From: Phycomyces blakesleeanus NRRL 1555(-)
Lineage: Eukaryota > Mucoromycota > Mucoromycetes > Mucorales > Phycomycetaceae
Direction: 5' to 3'
Assembly: GCF_001638985.1 (NCBI RefSeq)
Contig: NW_017265175.1
Location: 48,943-112,942 of the forward strand
DNA length: 64,000 nucleotides
Shown here: positions 25,035-36,733 of the stretch, one piece after another
Numbering within the stretch: position 1 is the stretch's first letter
How the letters are laid out: every line of letters begins with the position of its first letter
Made by a program: the position numbers and the translations under genes
Notes under the pieces: model-generated
The model's database searches: none
Seen by the model: the letters and a program-made list of their open reading frames with translations, nothing else
Told to the model about the DNA's origin: nothing

Positions 25035-26012
25035 ATGAAGTCCATTCTCTACACCATCGCTGCCTTTGCCATTGCCATGGCCTCTGCTGAGAACATCATC
25101 AGTGTCACCTCTCCCCTCACTGGCACTGTCTACACTGCCGGTACCAGTGTCATCATCAGCTGGTAAACATCTCTTTATTGTACGAATCTATCTACAGACC
25201 ATTAATCTATTTGTTTTTTTAAAAAAATTAGGGTCAACCCCACTGTCGACACCATCTCCAAGATTGTCCTCGCTCAGGGTGCTGCCACTGCCCTCCAGCC
25301 CGTCCTCAATGTCGCCGAGAACGTCCCTGCCACCACCAACTCCTACACCTGGGCCATCCCTGCTGATATCACCCCCGGAGACTGTAAGTATTCTCGAGAT
25401 ACAACACAAACCATCAATTCAACAATTTTACTTAATATCTATACTTTTATCCTCTGAAGATGCTCTTGAGTTCGGTACCTCTCCTGACTTGAGCTACACT
25501 GGCCAGTTCTCCATCAAGGCTCCCGCTGCTGCTGGTAAGATCAGTTTATTTATTTATTTTTGGCTTGGCTTGGCTTGGCTTGGCTTGGCTTGTTTCTTTT
25601 TATTTTTATTTTTATTTTTATTTATTCTTATTGTTTTATTTGATTAGCCACCTCCGGCCCTGCTGAATCCTCTTCCGCTGCCGAGTCCTCTGCTGAATCC
25701 TCTTCCGCCGCTGAGTCCTCTGCTGCCGAGTCTTCTGCTGCTGCCGAGTCCTCTGCTGCCGAGTCCTCTGCTGCCGAGTCTTCTGCTGCTGTCGAATCCT
25801 CTGCCGCACCCACCTCCTCTGCTGCCCCTGTCTCCTCTGCCGCTTCCGTTGTCTCCGTTGCCGCTTCCTCTGTTGCTGCCGTCAGCTCCAAGGCCCCTGC
25901 TGCTGCCTCCTCCTCTGCCGCTGCCCCCGCTGACAGCGCTGCCTTCAAGCTTTCTGCCAACACTGTCGGTGCCATGGCTCTTGTTGGTGCTGCCGCTGCT
26001 GCCTTGCTTTAA
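25035..26012 (+). CDS. GPI-anchored Ser/Ala-rich cell-wall protein (Kre9/Knh1-like domain)
   Basis: Four exons, 25035-25162, 25232-25383, 25460-25534 and 25648-26012, encode 239 residues. A signal peptide is clear (KSILYTIAAFAIAMASA, cut near 18/19). Residues 20-115 form a small beta domain of the Kre9/Knh1 'Ser-Thr-rich GPI-anchored' type: VTSPLTGTVYTAGTSVIISW, then VLAQGAA, YTWAIPADITPGDYALEFGT and YTGQFSI. A long repeat of ESSAA units follows (about 120-180) and would be O-glycosylated. The C-terminus (NTVGAMALVGAAAAALL) is a typical GPI-attachment hydrophobic tail after small residues. The coding exons are markedly GC-rich with strongly biased codons (GCC, TCC, GTC, ACC), suggesting high expression. 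Intron 3 includes five TTGGC repeats and intron 1 a T7A7 tract. Its role is structural or in beta-1,6-glucan assembly, by family. Confidence 0.88.
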
Positions 26013-28971
26013 AAAAAAATTATATATACTATATATAAATACAACAAATAATCTCTTATTTTAATCCTCTTCCCTTTTTTAACTATCTACTTTATCTATC
26101 TCTACCTCTTTATTTTTACTTATCTATTTTCATCTTCTTTTATACTTGGCATTTAAAACCTTTAAACTAAACTGGTCCTTTTTTTTTTTCTCTCTTCTTC
26201 CCCCTTTTATACTTCAATTAATAATAATAATAATTTTTTTGACCAAATGAAATGAAATGAAAACGCGTTTAAAAACAAATAGCAACTGTTGTTATAGTTA
26301 TAAATTCTACACATTAATGCAAACACTATACTCATTACAACAATTGGATAATTAGACAATATAATTAATTTGTTAATAAATTTCTGGCTAAACTCAAGGC
26401 CCGTTTTGTGCGTGTGTATGTATTTTTATATATAAATATATATATATTTTAACTGAGCCCTAAAAAAGAAGTAGTTTGGGATCCGGTAGTTCTTTTTTGT
26501 TTTTGTCTATATATACAATTTTGAGCCAAGATTTAGCTTGGCATTATAGTTTTGTGTGGAGTTCTATTGTGCTTTGATGGATTTTTTTTTCTTATTCGTA
26601 TTTACTAACCTAATCAGTTTCAATTCAAAGAAACCGGGATTTTGGCTTTTGTGTGCCTGAGAAGCAAGAGAGAAAAAAAGAAAGAATGGTATTTTAAGAA
26701 GAAAACGTTGTATCACCTACCACCTACCTATGGCCTATAGGATTGCTATTAGGCCAGGAAACAAATGGAGGGCCGTGCGTCTACAACGAACGCTTTTAAT
26801 GAATACGCCAGATTACCAATATAAATGAAATTAAAGGGCAAATGTGTATATCTATATCTATTCTTTAATGAGGCCCAAAGATGACACCATATTACACAAG
26901 GCTGTCAAAATAATAATAATAATAATAATACAAATAACAAGAGAAAAAAAAAAGATATTATAATATTTGTCACTGATTAGGCGCAGATACAAACCCCGGG
27001 ACCATTGTATACTAAATGTTAGCAACAAATGGACGACCCCTCAATAAACATGATTATTATTGATGATTGAAATAACTCGGGTAATTTGATAAATATACAT
27101 ATATTTTGGCAACATCTTCAAATATAAAAAAGCAAATTTATATTACCAAACAATAATACAGTCAATCACTCTTCCCCTAATATTTGAATAGAGAAATGAA
27201 GATCGCTAAAGAAGATGAACATACAAATCCAAGTCTAAAGTATATAGATGCGTTATTCTTACTACAAAAGACTTGCAATTACTTTTGTTAGTTAAATACT
27301 CAGCGTATTATAACAACCATCTTATATTCTCAGTCTGAAAGCCCAAGTTGGGAATATGTCAACTTTTTTTTTTCAACTTTGTGTGCTAATCAAAGCAAAA
27401 ATCTTCTCGTATTCAAACCAGAATACCAAAACAAAGATATATAGAAAAGTCCTTCTAGTAAAGCAATCAATAGAGCCGTGACTCAGCTATGTAATAATTT
27501 CAAGGATCAAGTTTCAAAGAAACCGACACCAACTGACAGTATACTGACGCCCGAAACTACAAACCAAATTCAGAGCTTCATCTCAATCTATATTATATAT
27601 ACATATCACCACATCAAAGCCAACTCTCCAAATCCATTTTAAAGCGTCCTACAATCTCGCTAAGCTATGCCTGCAGCATTCGGAAACACAAGGAAAGTGT
27701 GTTTTAATGGACCCCAATAGACAAGTTCAGTGGAGGATGTGCGTTTGGTCGAAACTATCCTTTGCAAAGCAAGATAATCAGCCGTCAGTTCCTTGCCATT
27801 TGTTGAATATAAAGACCTAGTTTATGATTATTAGAGCAAAGACTTCACTATAAGAGAGGGGAACAATCTGTATTGGGGACATTTATTTGTTGCACACTAT
27901 ACTGGAATATCCCCAAAAAATCTCAATGCTCATCAAGAGAGGTGTATTACAAGCATAACGACGCAAAATCTGGCTCTGATTGCGCCCTGATCCTTGACGA
28001 TTGGTCGGCTCCGACAGACAAATCCCATAAACATATTAGAAGGCAAGGGTCTAATCAAGATACTGAATAAAAAAAATGGTTTTAGAATTCTCTTGATCAG
28101 CAAGTACAAAGCGTCTACTATATGTCCTGGCTGTGAGGGAAACTTGAAAAAAATATGCATATTTTGAACCCAAGACCGTTTAGAAGAAAGGAAACTCTAA
28201 AAATTCCCATGTAATAGACTACTTAAAATGCACAAATCACACCCCTTCCAAAATTTGGAATCGAGATCTCGCTTTTGTATGTAGCTTCAGAAAGATCTTA
28301 TGTCAGTTACGAAGTATTGGCTGCTGTCCAGCTTGCCTTAGTCGCTCCAGTGATTCTAGTTCCAAAGCAGGCTTCAAAAGAAGAACAAATGACCCCTCCT
28401 TAAAAAAAAACAAAACAAATATTCCGCTTGAGTTATCGCTCCAGCAATTTAATGCAGGTAAGATACAGTGAAACACATTCGTGAGGTGCATATTTTCAAA
28501 TTGTGCGCCTTGCATAGTGTGTTTCAGTGTACGGAATATCCGGTCCAGAGTATGATTTTGTCATCTTCTTTTGCATCCGTGCGTAAGCAGTAATATATAT
28601 ATATATATATGTAATGTCAGTCTATATGTACAGCTGAAGACAGGCAACTTAACCCATATGGAATATAATTATAGTTATATACAAATCCTCTTCTTCTCAG
28701 TATTACTGTTAAGCAGTTCAAGGCAACTAAAGAGAAAAATATTCTTTATACCAATACGTTCATATCTATATATGATGTGTATGCAATAAATTGCTTTTCA
28801 TTGTCTACCAAAAAGGAAACAAGAGAGAGAAAGAAAGAAAAGAATGAAATGGAAATCCCTATGTGACCTGTTTTTATTTATATATATTATATTTTATATC
28901 CTAATGAAGATGAGGGGGGGGGGGGGTTTTTAAAAAAAAGACCCTGATACAAGTCTGACGTTACTTTCTTT
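26013..28971. other. Intergenic region
   Basis: Nearly 3 kb with no supported gene. The part 26,400-28,500 is less AT-extreme and contains short open frames (27873-28070; 28303-28515 minus), but no motif, no plausible splicing and no repeat partner in the window. (AAT)n occurs at 26911-26930, (TA)n at 28592-28611 and a run of 13 G at 28914-28926. It may hold an eroded gene or element that I cannot identify. Confidence 0.45.
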
Positions 28972-31379
28972 ATGCATGCACCAATTGACGATACCACATG
29001 GAAACAATACTTGAGCTCTCGTCTGATAACCGAGGGTCCAACTGAAGCGAAGAAAAGGCACGAATAACCCCTCCTTACACTACCTCCAAAACGCAACTCT
29101 TTAACATAAAAAGAAGAAGAGAATGTTCTTTTGGCCTTCATCACTGTCTCTTTGGCTCCTTTCTTTCTTTTTTCTTCTTCTTCTGACATTGGCAATTACC
29201 ATCTCTTATATTCAAAATTATATACTATTATTATTATTGGGGTTTTCTTTCTTTTTTTTTTAGAGAGAATGTCATGAGCCTTCTCAAGTCATTACTGATT
29301 CCTTTTTCAGAACAGTATGCTAACAAACAAAGACTCCGAGCAGTTCCAGTCTGTCAGATTCTACCATTTGGGTCTTATAGTCTAGGTGGTCATCTAGCAA
29401 ATGCCGACATCGATGTTGTGTGTCTAGCCCCATCCACAGTAAAAAGACGCGAGTTTTTTTACATATTTGCAAACCTATTACGCAAGAGCCACTTGGTTAA
29501 AGGAATCGAAGTATACAATATAATCCAATAATAAGAAGCCTAGTTCAAGTTGCATTAATGCTAGTATTAGTATTCTGTATATATATATACAAAGATATAA
29601 TAATAATATTCTTTTTTGTCTTGGACTAGGTTGTTGAGCGTACTGCTGTACCTATCATAAAGTGTTCAATTGACTCCATCATGGTGAGAAAGAAATAAAG
29701 AAGAAGAAGAAAAAAATGATAATGAAATTGATTTATTGATATATCAATATTTGTTATTTTGAATAGACAGACATATCATTTGTGTCATTGAAACAACCTA
29801 GTATACCTCCAAATATCAAACTATTGGACGATGGATACCTTGAAGGTTTAGATAGTGTTTGTCTAGCTAGCATGGATGGTGAGTATACAAATGAACAATT
29901 TAATGTTATGTTCTTGCCTATTAACTCACATACAATACTTAACAAAGGTCCAAGAGTCAACCAATTCATTTTGTCAAAAGTGGATCTGCAACACAAACAA
30001 GTTTTCCAACAAGCAATGCAAGCAATAAAACATTGGGCTACACAACGATGCATGTATGGAAAACCTATGGGCTATCTCAATGGTGGAACATGGACACTCT
30101 TGCTCTTAAAGACATACACACAAGCATCTCCCGAATCTCTGACAACCCACGGGTTATTGCAAGCATTTTTCTGTATGTGGGCCGAATGGCCATGGCCCGT
30201 TCCTGTCATGGTTACAGATGGTATACCCGACAAGAGAGGACAAACTATTCCCTACAAGTCACTCGTAAGTATGAATTACATACATATATTGCTATTAGTA
30301 TTATTCTTATTCTTGTCATTTCTGATAGCCCGAGTCAGAAACTGCCGTTATGCCCATCATCACACCTTGTTATCCTGTTAGTTTCTCAGCTCCATTCACC
30401 ACACTGTCTACCTTGAAAGTCATGACTAAGGAATTCAAAAGGGGTTAGGATAGATAATAATATAGTGTTATATATTTTACTAACTGACTAACTGACTAAC
30501 TTTGTGCTAATTATCAAAATAGCATCTCTCATTCTAGATTCCTATTTTGATCAATCTGAATCCATGCTTGACAAGTTATTTTCCGAATTTGATATCATAA
30601 GACCATACAAACATTTCTTAAAAGTAGTTGTGAGTTGCGAGACTCAAAAGAGTCATGAAACATGGTGAGAACTATTTCTCTTTTCTATTTCATTTTTTTT
30701 TCTTACTATATCTTTTGTGAAATAGGATTCGTAAAATGGCTGTTGCTATTCCTAGATTTGTCACTATGCTTGAGCAAGTAGACGACATTATTACAATACA
30801 TCCCTTGACTAGGCCAGTTAAGCGGATTCAGAATTACAAGAGCATTTATGAAAAAAATGCATTGAGAGCAGGGGAGGACTCTGATGTTGCGAGAGAGCAA
30901 TCGTTTGCAACAGCCCTTTCTCCTGGTGTGTTACTTATGACCTGGTACATTATTGGGCTAGAGGTGAAAATACCTAAAAGTAAGTTCCCACTGACAATTT
31001 ACTTGAATATGTAAAGAAAGACAAGTGAAAGAGGTTCAAATATATATACAGATAAATGTATGCGTGTGTATATGTGTTTGTAAGCTGACAATAGCTATTA
31101 ATTGATTAATTGATTAATTGATTTGCTTGTTTGTTGTAGATGAAGATCGTGTATTGGATATATGTTCAGAGGTAGACGACTTTATACGTACAATTGACGA
31201 AAAGCGAAACAGTAAGGATATAGATATGACCGTTTCCGTGGTTTCTATGAAAAGGTAATGTGGTGTAGAATCAAAAGAAATAAGGAAAAGAAGTATTTCA
31301 TATTAGCCTGCCTGATAAGATTTTTTTAATTTTCTTTTTAAATTTTAACAGGAGAGAGACAGCAAGCCTTTTATATTAA
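28972..31379 (+). CDS. PAP1: Divergent compact poly(A) polymerase (Pap1 family)
   Basis: Nine exons: 28972-29057, 29264-29510, 29630-29683, 29767-30264, 30329-30443, 30523-30664, 30726-30979, 31140-31254 and 31352-31379, giving 512 residues. The nucleotidyltransferase core is clear: FGSYSLGGHLANADIDVVC with G65-S66 and the metal-binding D77 and D79, and the third Asp D131 in TDISFVSL. The central and RNA-binding-like domains follow (AIKHWATQRCMYGKPMGYLNGGTW, WAEWPWPVPV, MPIITPCYP, EFKRASLILD). It would polyadenylate RNA 3' ends in the nucleus. Exon 1 (WKQYLSSRLITEGPTEA) resembles canonical Pap N-termini but needs a GC-AG intron to join; without it the protein would start at 29274. It is diverged from canonical Pap1 (for example GSYRLGVH is expected) and has almost no C-terminal extension, so it may be a paralogue. 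Confidence 0.85.
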
Positions 31380-31798
31380 CTCGTCAAAGATATATATATA
31401 TATATATATTAAGCTTACTTTTGTCAATTTGGTTTGATTTGATTTGAAGATGTAGATGTAGATGTAGATGTAGATTTAGATGTAGATTATTATTAATTAT
31501 CCGTTATTTATTATAGCATCAAATCCTTTCTTTCTTTCTTTCTTTCTTATATTTTTATTATTCTTTCAACCTCTTGCTTTTGCTTCTTTTTCTTTTTTTT
31601 TGGTGCTTTCTAAGAAGATAATAACAATACTGTCAAATTACAGTTACACTATTACTATCTAATTTTTTTTTTCAAGAAAGAAAAGCCTTTTCTGAAACCC
31701 CCCATTAAATAACATATATTCTAACTTTTTAACTTTTTAACGTCTATGTAATCTATGTAGTCTATTCAGCTTCTATATCTAATTATATATTAATTGTT

Positions 31799-32536
31799 TT
31801 ATATTCTCTTGATAGATCCAGTCCCGTCTTTTTCAATTGTATCAACAGTGTCAACAAACCCGACCAGCAGATACCTCTGGCCTCGGGTGATATCCACACC
31901 ACGATGCATTATGTGGGCACCATGGAATACACAATCTCCTTGTTCTGAAGCCATGGTCTGGTCGGTTGGTTGGAAGTAAGTACCCCCACCATCAAACTCG
32001 TCCTTTGGGTTTATGAGCACATTAAAAGAAAGCAGACAGCCGTCAGTATGAAGCTTCAGGCCGGCTTGTGCGTCTGCACTGTACTTGACTACAAATATGT
32101 CTCGGAACTCAAGATCACGTGTGGGGTGGAATCCATAGTGGTTTGCCATGACAGGAATCAGGCGATCACGCACTTGATCGATCAGGTAATCAAACCGACT
32201 GTTTCGTATCGGAATGTCAGTAGTTGCAAATGCCGAATGTCGAGCAGTATTCCAGTCTGAGCAGCTCATTTCCTTACAACCCTCCAGGATCCGATTGCAT
32301 TCCTCGAGAGAAAAGAGTCGACGGAGACGGTTTGGTACGGTGAACTGGGAATGTCGTTTGTGGTGGAATATAAGTCTGTTTTCTGCCATTGTGCGTTTTC
32401 GAGGATCATGATCGAGGCTTGCAATCATACATTGTTGGTCATGTTGGAACTTTTGGGTCCTTTCTTGAAGAGCTGATTTCTCTTCTGCGGTGATCTCTCC
32501 AAAGAGGTCAAACTCACTATCATCGAGTGCTGTCAT
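31799..32536 (-). CDS. 2-oxoglutarate/Fe(II) dioxygenase, prolyl 4-hydroxylase-like
   Basis: A single exon of 245 residues from the ATG at 32536. The C-terminal jelly-roll domain has the iron triad H163 and D165 (LKLHTDGCLLSFNVLIN) and H211 (HIMHRGVDITRGQRYLLVGF), with R221 ten residues on to bind 2-oxoglutarate. GGGTYF separates the strands. The N-terminal third is charged and helical with no named domain. The family hydroxylates prolyl or related residues in proteins; the substrate is unknown. An in-frame upstream ATG at 32614 would add 26 hydrophobic residues (YFILFYSTYLFSLASLLIY), which might be a signal anchor as in ER prolyl hydroxylases or merely AT-rich 5' UTR. It is convergent with the poly(A) polymerase gene and intronless, unlike every other host gene here. 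Confidence 0.85.
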   Translation of the reverse strand: MTALDDSEFDLFGEITAEEKSALQERTQKFQHDQQCMIASLDHDPRKRTMAENRLIFHHKRHSQFTVPNRLRRLFSLEECNRILEGCKEMSCSDWNTARHSAFATTDIPIRNSRFDYLIDQVRDRLIPVMANHYGFHPTRDLEFRDIFVVKYSADAQAGLKLHTDGCLLSFNVLINPKDEFDGGGTYFQPTDQTMASEQGDCVFHGAHIMHRGVDITRGQRYLLVGFVDTVDTIEKDGTGSIKRI

Positions 32537-33280
32537 TGTTAAAGCGGGTTTATAAATAAGCAAACTAGCCAAGCTAAATAAATAAGTAGAATAGAATAAA
32601 ATAAAATATTCCATGATTTAAAAAAAAAAAAAAACCAAAAAACCTTTAAAGTAATACTGATAATATTATTATTATTGTTATAATTGATAGTTCAATTGCT
32701 TATATTGTTTATAGCCAATAAGCAAAATTGTATATAAGCAATAGATATTTTTGAGCTATAAAGGGTACAATATAGGATCTTTGATTATTGCAAGGCAACA
32801 ACAAAAGAAACAAGAAGTATAATAGATATATTTCACAGTCATTTTTGTGGTTACAATTTTTTATTTTTTATTTTTTTACTGTATGCGTGTGTTTCTGTAA
32901 CCGATCATGTAAGACTGATCTACAAAGTGGACGATCCCTGTGATTATCAAGCAAAATATCTAAAATGAAAATAAAATCCCAAAAAAAAATAAACACAAAG
33001 ATTACACAAGATGATGCTATGCAAAGTATATACTTGCAACACTTTATGCCAAAAATGTACATATAATATAATATATACATTATATATTATCTCCTCCTAG
33101 CTCCCCCCCTTCTCTCTCTCTATCTTTCTGTCTCCATCTATATCTAAAAAAAAACCCACCCCCAAAAAAGGGACGGTCCTTTTAATTGCCTACTTGCTTA
33201 GTAACTGGCTTGTTCGTTTGTTCGTTTGTTCGTTTGTCCACATCTCTCTCTCTTTTATTGTCTCATCTACAATTCCGAAA
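32537..33280. promoter_or_regulatory. Divergent spacer: hydroxylase / ABC transporter
   Basis: About 740 bp between divergent starts, so it should contain both promoters. It is AT-rich with CT-rich runs (33096-33140), A8/C-rich tracts near 33147-33170 and GTTC repeats (33208-33238) close to the transporter start. No specific factor site can be named. Confidence 0.4.
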
Positions 33281-33949
33281 ATGAGAGAACGACGATCAAG
33301 TGTGGTTGAATCACTCGATCCCCTCATTGAGCTTACTAGTCATGACCCACAACCCACTCGTACCTACAGTCTCGATTATATATTTGTCAAACGCTTCTTT
33401 CGTCTTGTCCGCCTACTGTTTCGTCCACCTGGAAACACCTATCGCTTCTGGTCAACCCACAGAGAAGCTCAACAGAAAAGCATATTCTGGCTCTATTGTA
33501 CATTTATCTTTGGATCTTGTGGAAAAGAGGTCCTGGTTTATTTTGTAGGCCTGATGCCAAGTCGATTCTACAGCCTCCTTACATCCAAGGATTTGACGGG
33601 CTTTATAGCATACATGTTTCCTTGTTTTTTCTTGGTGTTTGGAATCGCCATTGTATGAATTTTTTTTATTATTATTATTATTCTAGGTCTACCTTGATAT
33701 TTAGGCAGCTTTCCTAACATCATTGTTCTTGCTTTTCCGTTGCTGTCTTGAATATGTATTAATCGAATTTTATTTTATTTTGTTATTTAGAGTTTGAGCA
33801 TACTAAACTTTATGGGCGGCCTGCTTGCTTTGAAAGTAAGACGGTTGCTAACAGAGCATTTGCAAGACCGCTACGTTAAACCCAAGGCAATGTATACTCT
33901 CGTGCTCAATCATGAGTCGGTCGACAACCCGTGAGTACACACACGTACA

Positions 33950-33982
<33 letters not shown>

Positions 33983-36299
33983 AGAATTAAAATGGTCTTT
34001 TGGATTACAAGAAGAAAGAAAGAAAGCTGATCTTTAGGGTGGATGAAAATTTAGTGACCAGCGGATCACTCAGGACATCGACAAACTTTCTGAATCTCTA
34101 CGTGAAATCGTCTCGACCTTAATCATTGCTCCACTTCTGGTCGCCTACTACACCTGGAAGTGTTGGGATGTCAGTGGATTCATAGGTCCGGCGATGATAT
34201 ACGTCTACTTTATCCTTGGCACTATTATCAGTCGCAGATTGATTAAGCCCATTGTCAATTCAGTGTTTTACAAGGAGCTCCATGAAGGAAATTTTAGGTA
34301 TGTATGTGTATGATCACAATTTTATTGTTGTTGTTGTTGATGATGATGATAAACATGTGGCTTTCTAGATTCCTTCACGTACGTCTGAGACAGTATGTTG
34401 AGTCAATTGCATTCAGTAGTGGCGAAATTGAAGAGAACGCAAGGGCGCATAATTCTCTGAGTACATTGCTTACCTACCAAAGATCAATTATCAACAAGAG
34501 CTTCCCATTGAACTGCAAGTATTAACTATTGACCTTTTGCTATTTTTTTTCTTTAAAAAAATAGCAAAAGGAAAAGGAGGTTTATCATTATTATCATCTT
34601 TATGGGTTTAATCTAATCTAATTCATTCATTCATTCATTCATTTAATTTTAATCACAATACAGTTGCCAATAGCTCGTTTGCTTATATAGGATCTATTCT
34701 CTCTTACATGATTGTTGCTATTCCTATATTTACTGGTGTATTTGATGACAAGGATCCCGGAGAATTGAGTTCGATAATTAGCAAGGTATGTATGTGGGCA
34801 TGTGCGTATGGCATGCATGTAGTTTATGTGCTTAGATTAATTTTTTTGTTTCTTTTTTTTACTGTGCAATGTATGTAAATGCATTTGCTTAACATAACGT
34901 TCAACTAAAGATTCCAATTTTTTTTACTGCTATGCAAAAACAAAAAACAAAACACCGTAGAATTCGTTTGTATCGATGTATCTTATATACCAATTCACTG
35001 TCATAATTGAACAATCCGGAAAATTGTCCGATCTTGCTGGTTATACAGCACGTGTGGTTGAACTACTGGAAGCCATGGATAATGTTGACAATGAGATTGA
35101 GAATATTGAAATCGATTATCCTTACAGAGAAGATGACCAGAGGTATTTTCTTTTTCTTTTTTTCATCTTCTTTTTAATATATATATATTATATACTAACC
35201 AAAAATATTTACACGCATCAGTGAGACCATTGAATTTGAAAACGTGAGTCTATTGTCCCCGCGTTCAAAGGTTGTTGTGTTGGGATTCAATCTCAAGATC
35301 AACAAAGGAGATCACATAGTATTGACAGGACCCAATGGTAAGAAATTACAAACCTTTAGTATTTTGTGAAAGATAAAAACGCAGAAAAAGGGGTATTAAA
35401 AATTATATATATATATATATATATATACAAACTTTTTGTATGATTTGATAGGGTGTGGTAAAACTTCGATACTAAGAGCACTTGCTGGATTATGGCCTTG
35501 TACTAAAGGTAAGCTTATTCATACCAAACTGCTATCTGATTGTATGTACACTAATATATATGTATATATGTATATATATACAATTTCTAGGGCGTGTTCA
35601 TGTTCCAAAAATGAAACATGGAAAGGATATAATTTTTTTACCTCAAGTACCGTATCTTGTTCATGGATCATTACGTGACCAGATTAGTTACCCAAGCATT
35701 GCATCAACTATCTACAGTAAGCAAAATTAATTAAAATAATTGATGTTTCCCTTTTGTTAATTTAATCAAATATAATATGAGTTGCCTTTATATTTGCATT
35801 TGTGTCTAAGTTTAAACAATCCACAACGGAGATGTGTACTTACTAACCGGCTGACTCTATAGTATCTGACCAAGAAATCAGGTCTTTATTGCAACAAGTG
35901 CACTTGAGTCATCTGGAGGGGCTGATCGAATCATTTGATCACGCATACGCCCAAGAATGGAATAAGATGCTGTCCCCTGGGGAGCAGCAGCGCCTAATGT
36001 TTGCACGCATCTTTTATTGGAAGCCTCGTTTTGCCGGTAATTAACCTTCTTTATTTCTTACACTCACAATCATACTCATATACGTATTGTTTATTTAAAT
36101 CTGTATAGTGCTTGATGAAGCAACAAGTACAATGGATACTGCAACAGAAGATCATCTCTACAGTCTAACTAAAGAGTTCGGCATTACGCTTATAAGTGTA
36201 AGTCATCATCCCAGTGTCTATCGTTTTCACAAGCGGCATGTTGCTCTAGATGGTCATGGCAACTACACCATTGGAGATATCCCAGATTTACCCGCGTAA
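33281..36299 (+). CDS. ABCD4: ABC transporter, subfamily D, ABCD4-like half transporter
   Basis: Eleven exons: 33281-33652, 33791-33930, 34055-34297, 34369-34514, 34664-34785, 34961-35142, 35222-35337, 35452-35508, 35591-35716, 35863-36036 and 36109-36299, giving 622 residues with all phases closed. The N-terminal membrane domain holds several hydrophobic helices (for example LVYFVGLMPSRFYSLL, IIAPLLVAYYTW, GSILSYMIVAIPIFTGVF). The ATPase domain has Walker A GPNGCGKTS (438-446), signature LSPGEQQ (538-544), Walker B FAVLDEATS (D562, E563) and H-loop H592. The LSPGEQQRLMFARIFYWKP stretch is closer to ABCD4, which exports cobalamin from lysosomes in animals, than to the peroxisomal acyl-CoA transporters ABCD1-3. 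Intron 4 has a GC donor (34515, GCAAGT). The substrate is inferred only. Confidence 0.88.
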
Positions 36300-36733
36300 A
36301 GAAGTTTACACGCATTATAGATAGAAACTATAGCACACCCTTTTTCTTTTCTTATCAATTATATAACAGTTATTGCCATTGCCATTGCCATTACCAACAC
36401 CAATGCCATATTAGCTACTGAATCCAAATAAACAACCCTTCTCTTTCTTCATATATGTATTTGTATAATCACAAATGAAGTGTCATAATTGAGTATTTGA
36501 TCAGCTTGGCAGTAACATCAACAACAAAAGGACTTGAATAATTAAATTAATTAAATTAAATTAAATAAATAAAATAAAGTAAGAGCGCGGATATGATTGA
36601 TTTACCCTCGCCGTTCACATTTTTGGTTTTGGTTAAGCGATTGTGTGCCTTTCGTTTATAGTACAAAAGAGAGAAACATTGATTGATTGATTGATTGAGT
36701 GATATTGTTACTGAATTGTGAATATAAGCTAGA
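36300..36733. other. Convergent 3' spacer
   Basis: About 430 bp between the 3' ends of the ABCD4-like gene and the SmE gene. It contains GCCATT hexamers (36372-36395), ATTAAATTA runs (36541-36560) and GATT tetramers (36680-36697). No gene is seen. Confidence 0.5.

Noticed and set aside
27873..28070. 65-codon open frame in the 26-29 kb spacer
   Set aside because: No recognisable domain, no splice partners and no repeat copy; cannot be told from chance.
29274..29531. ATG at 29274 as the poly(A) polymerase start
   Set aside because: The three codons before it fit the family N-terminus and are preceded by a good acceptor (TTTTTTTTTTAG), so an upstream exon is likelier; kept as the fallback.
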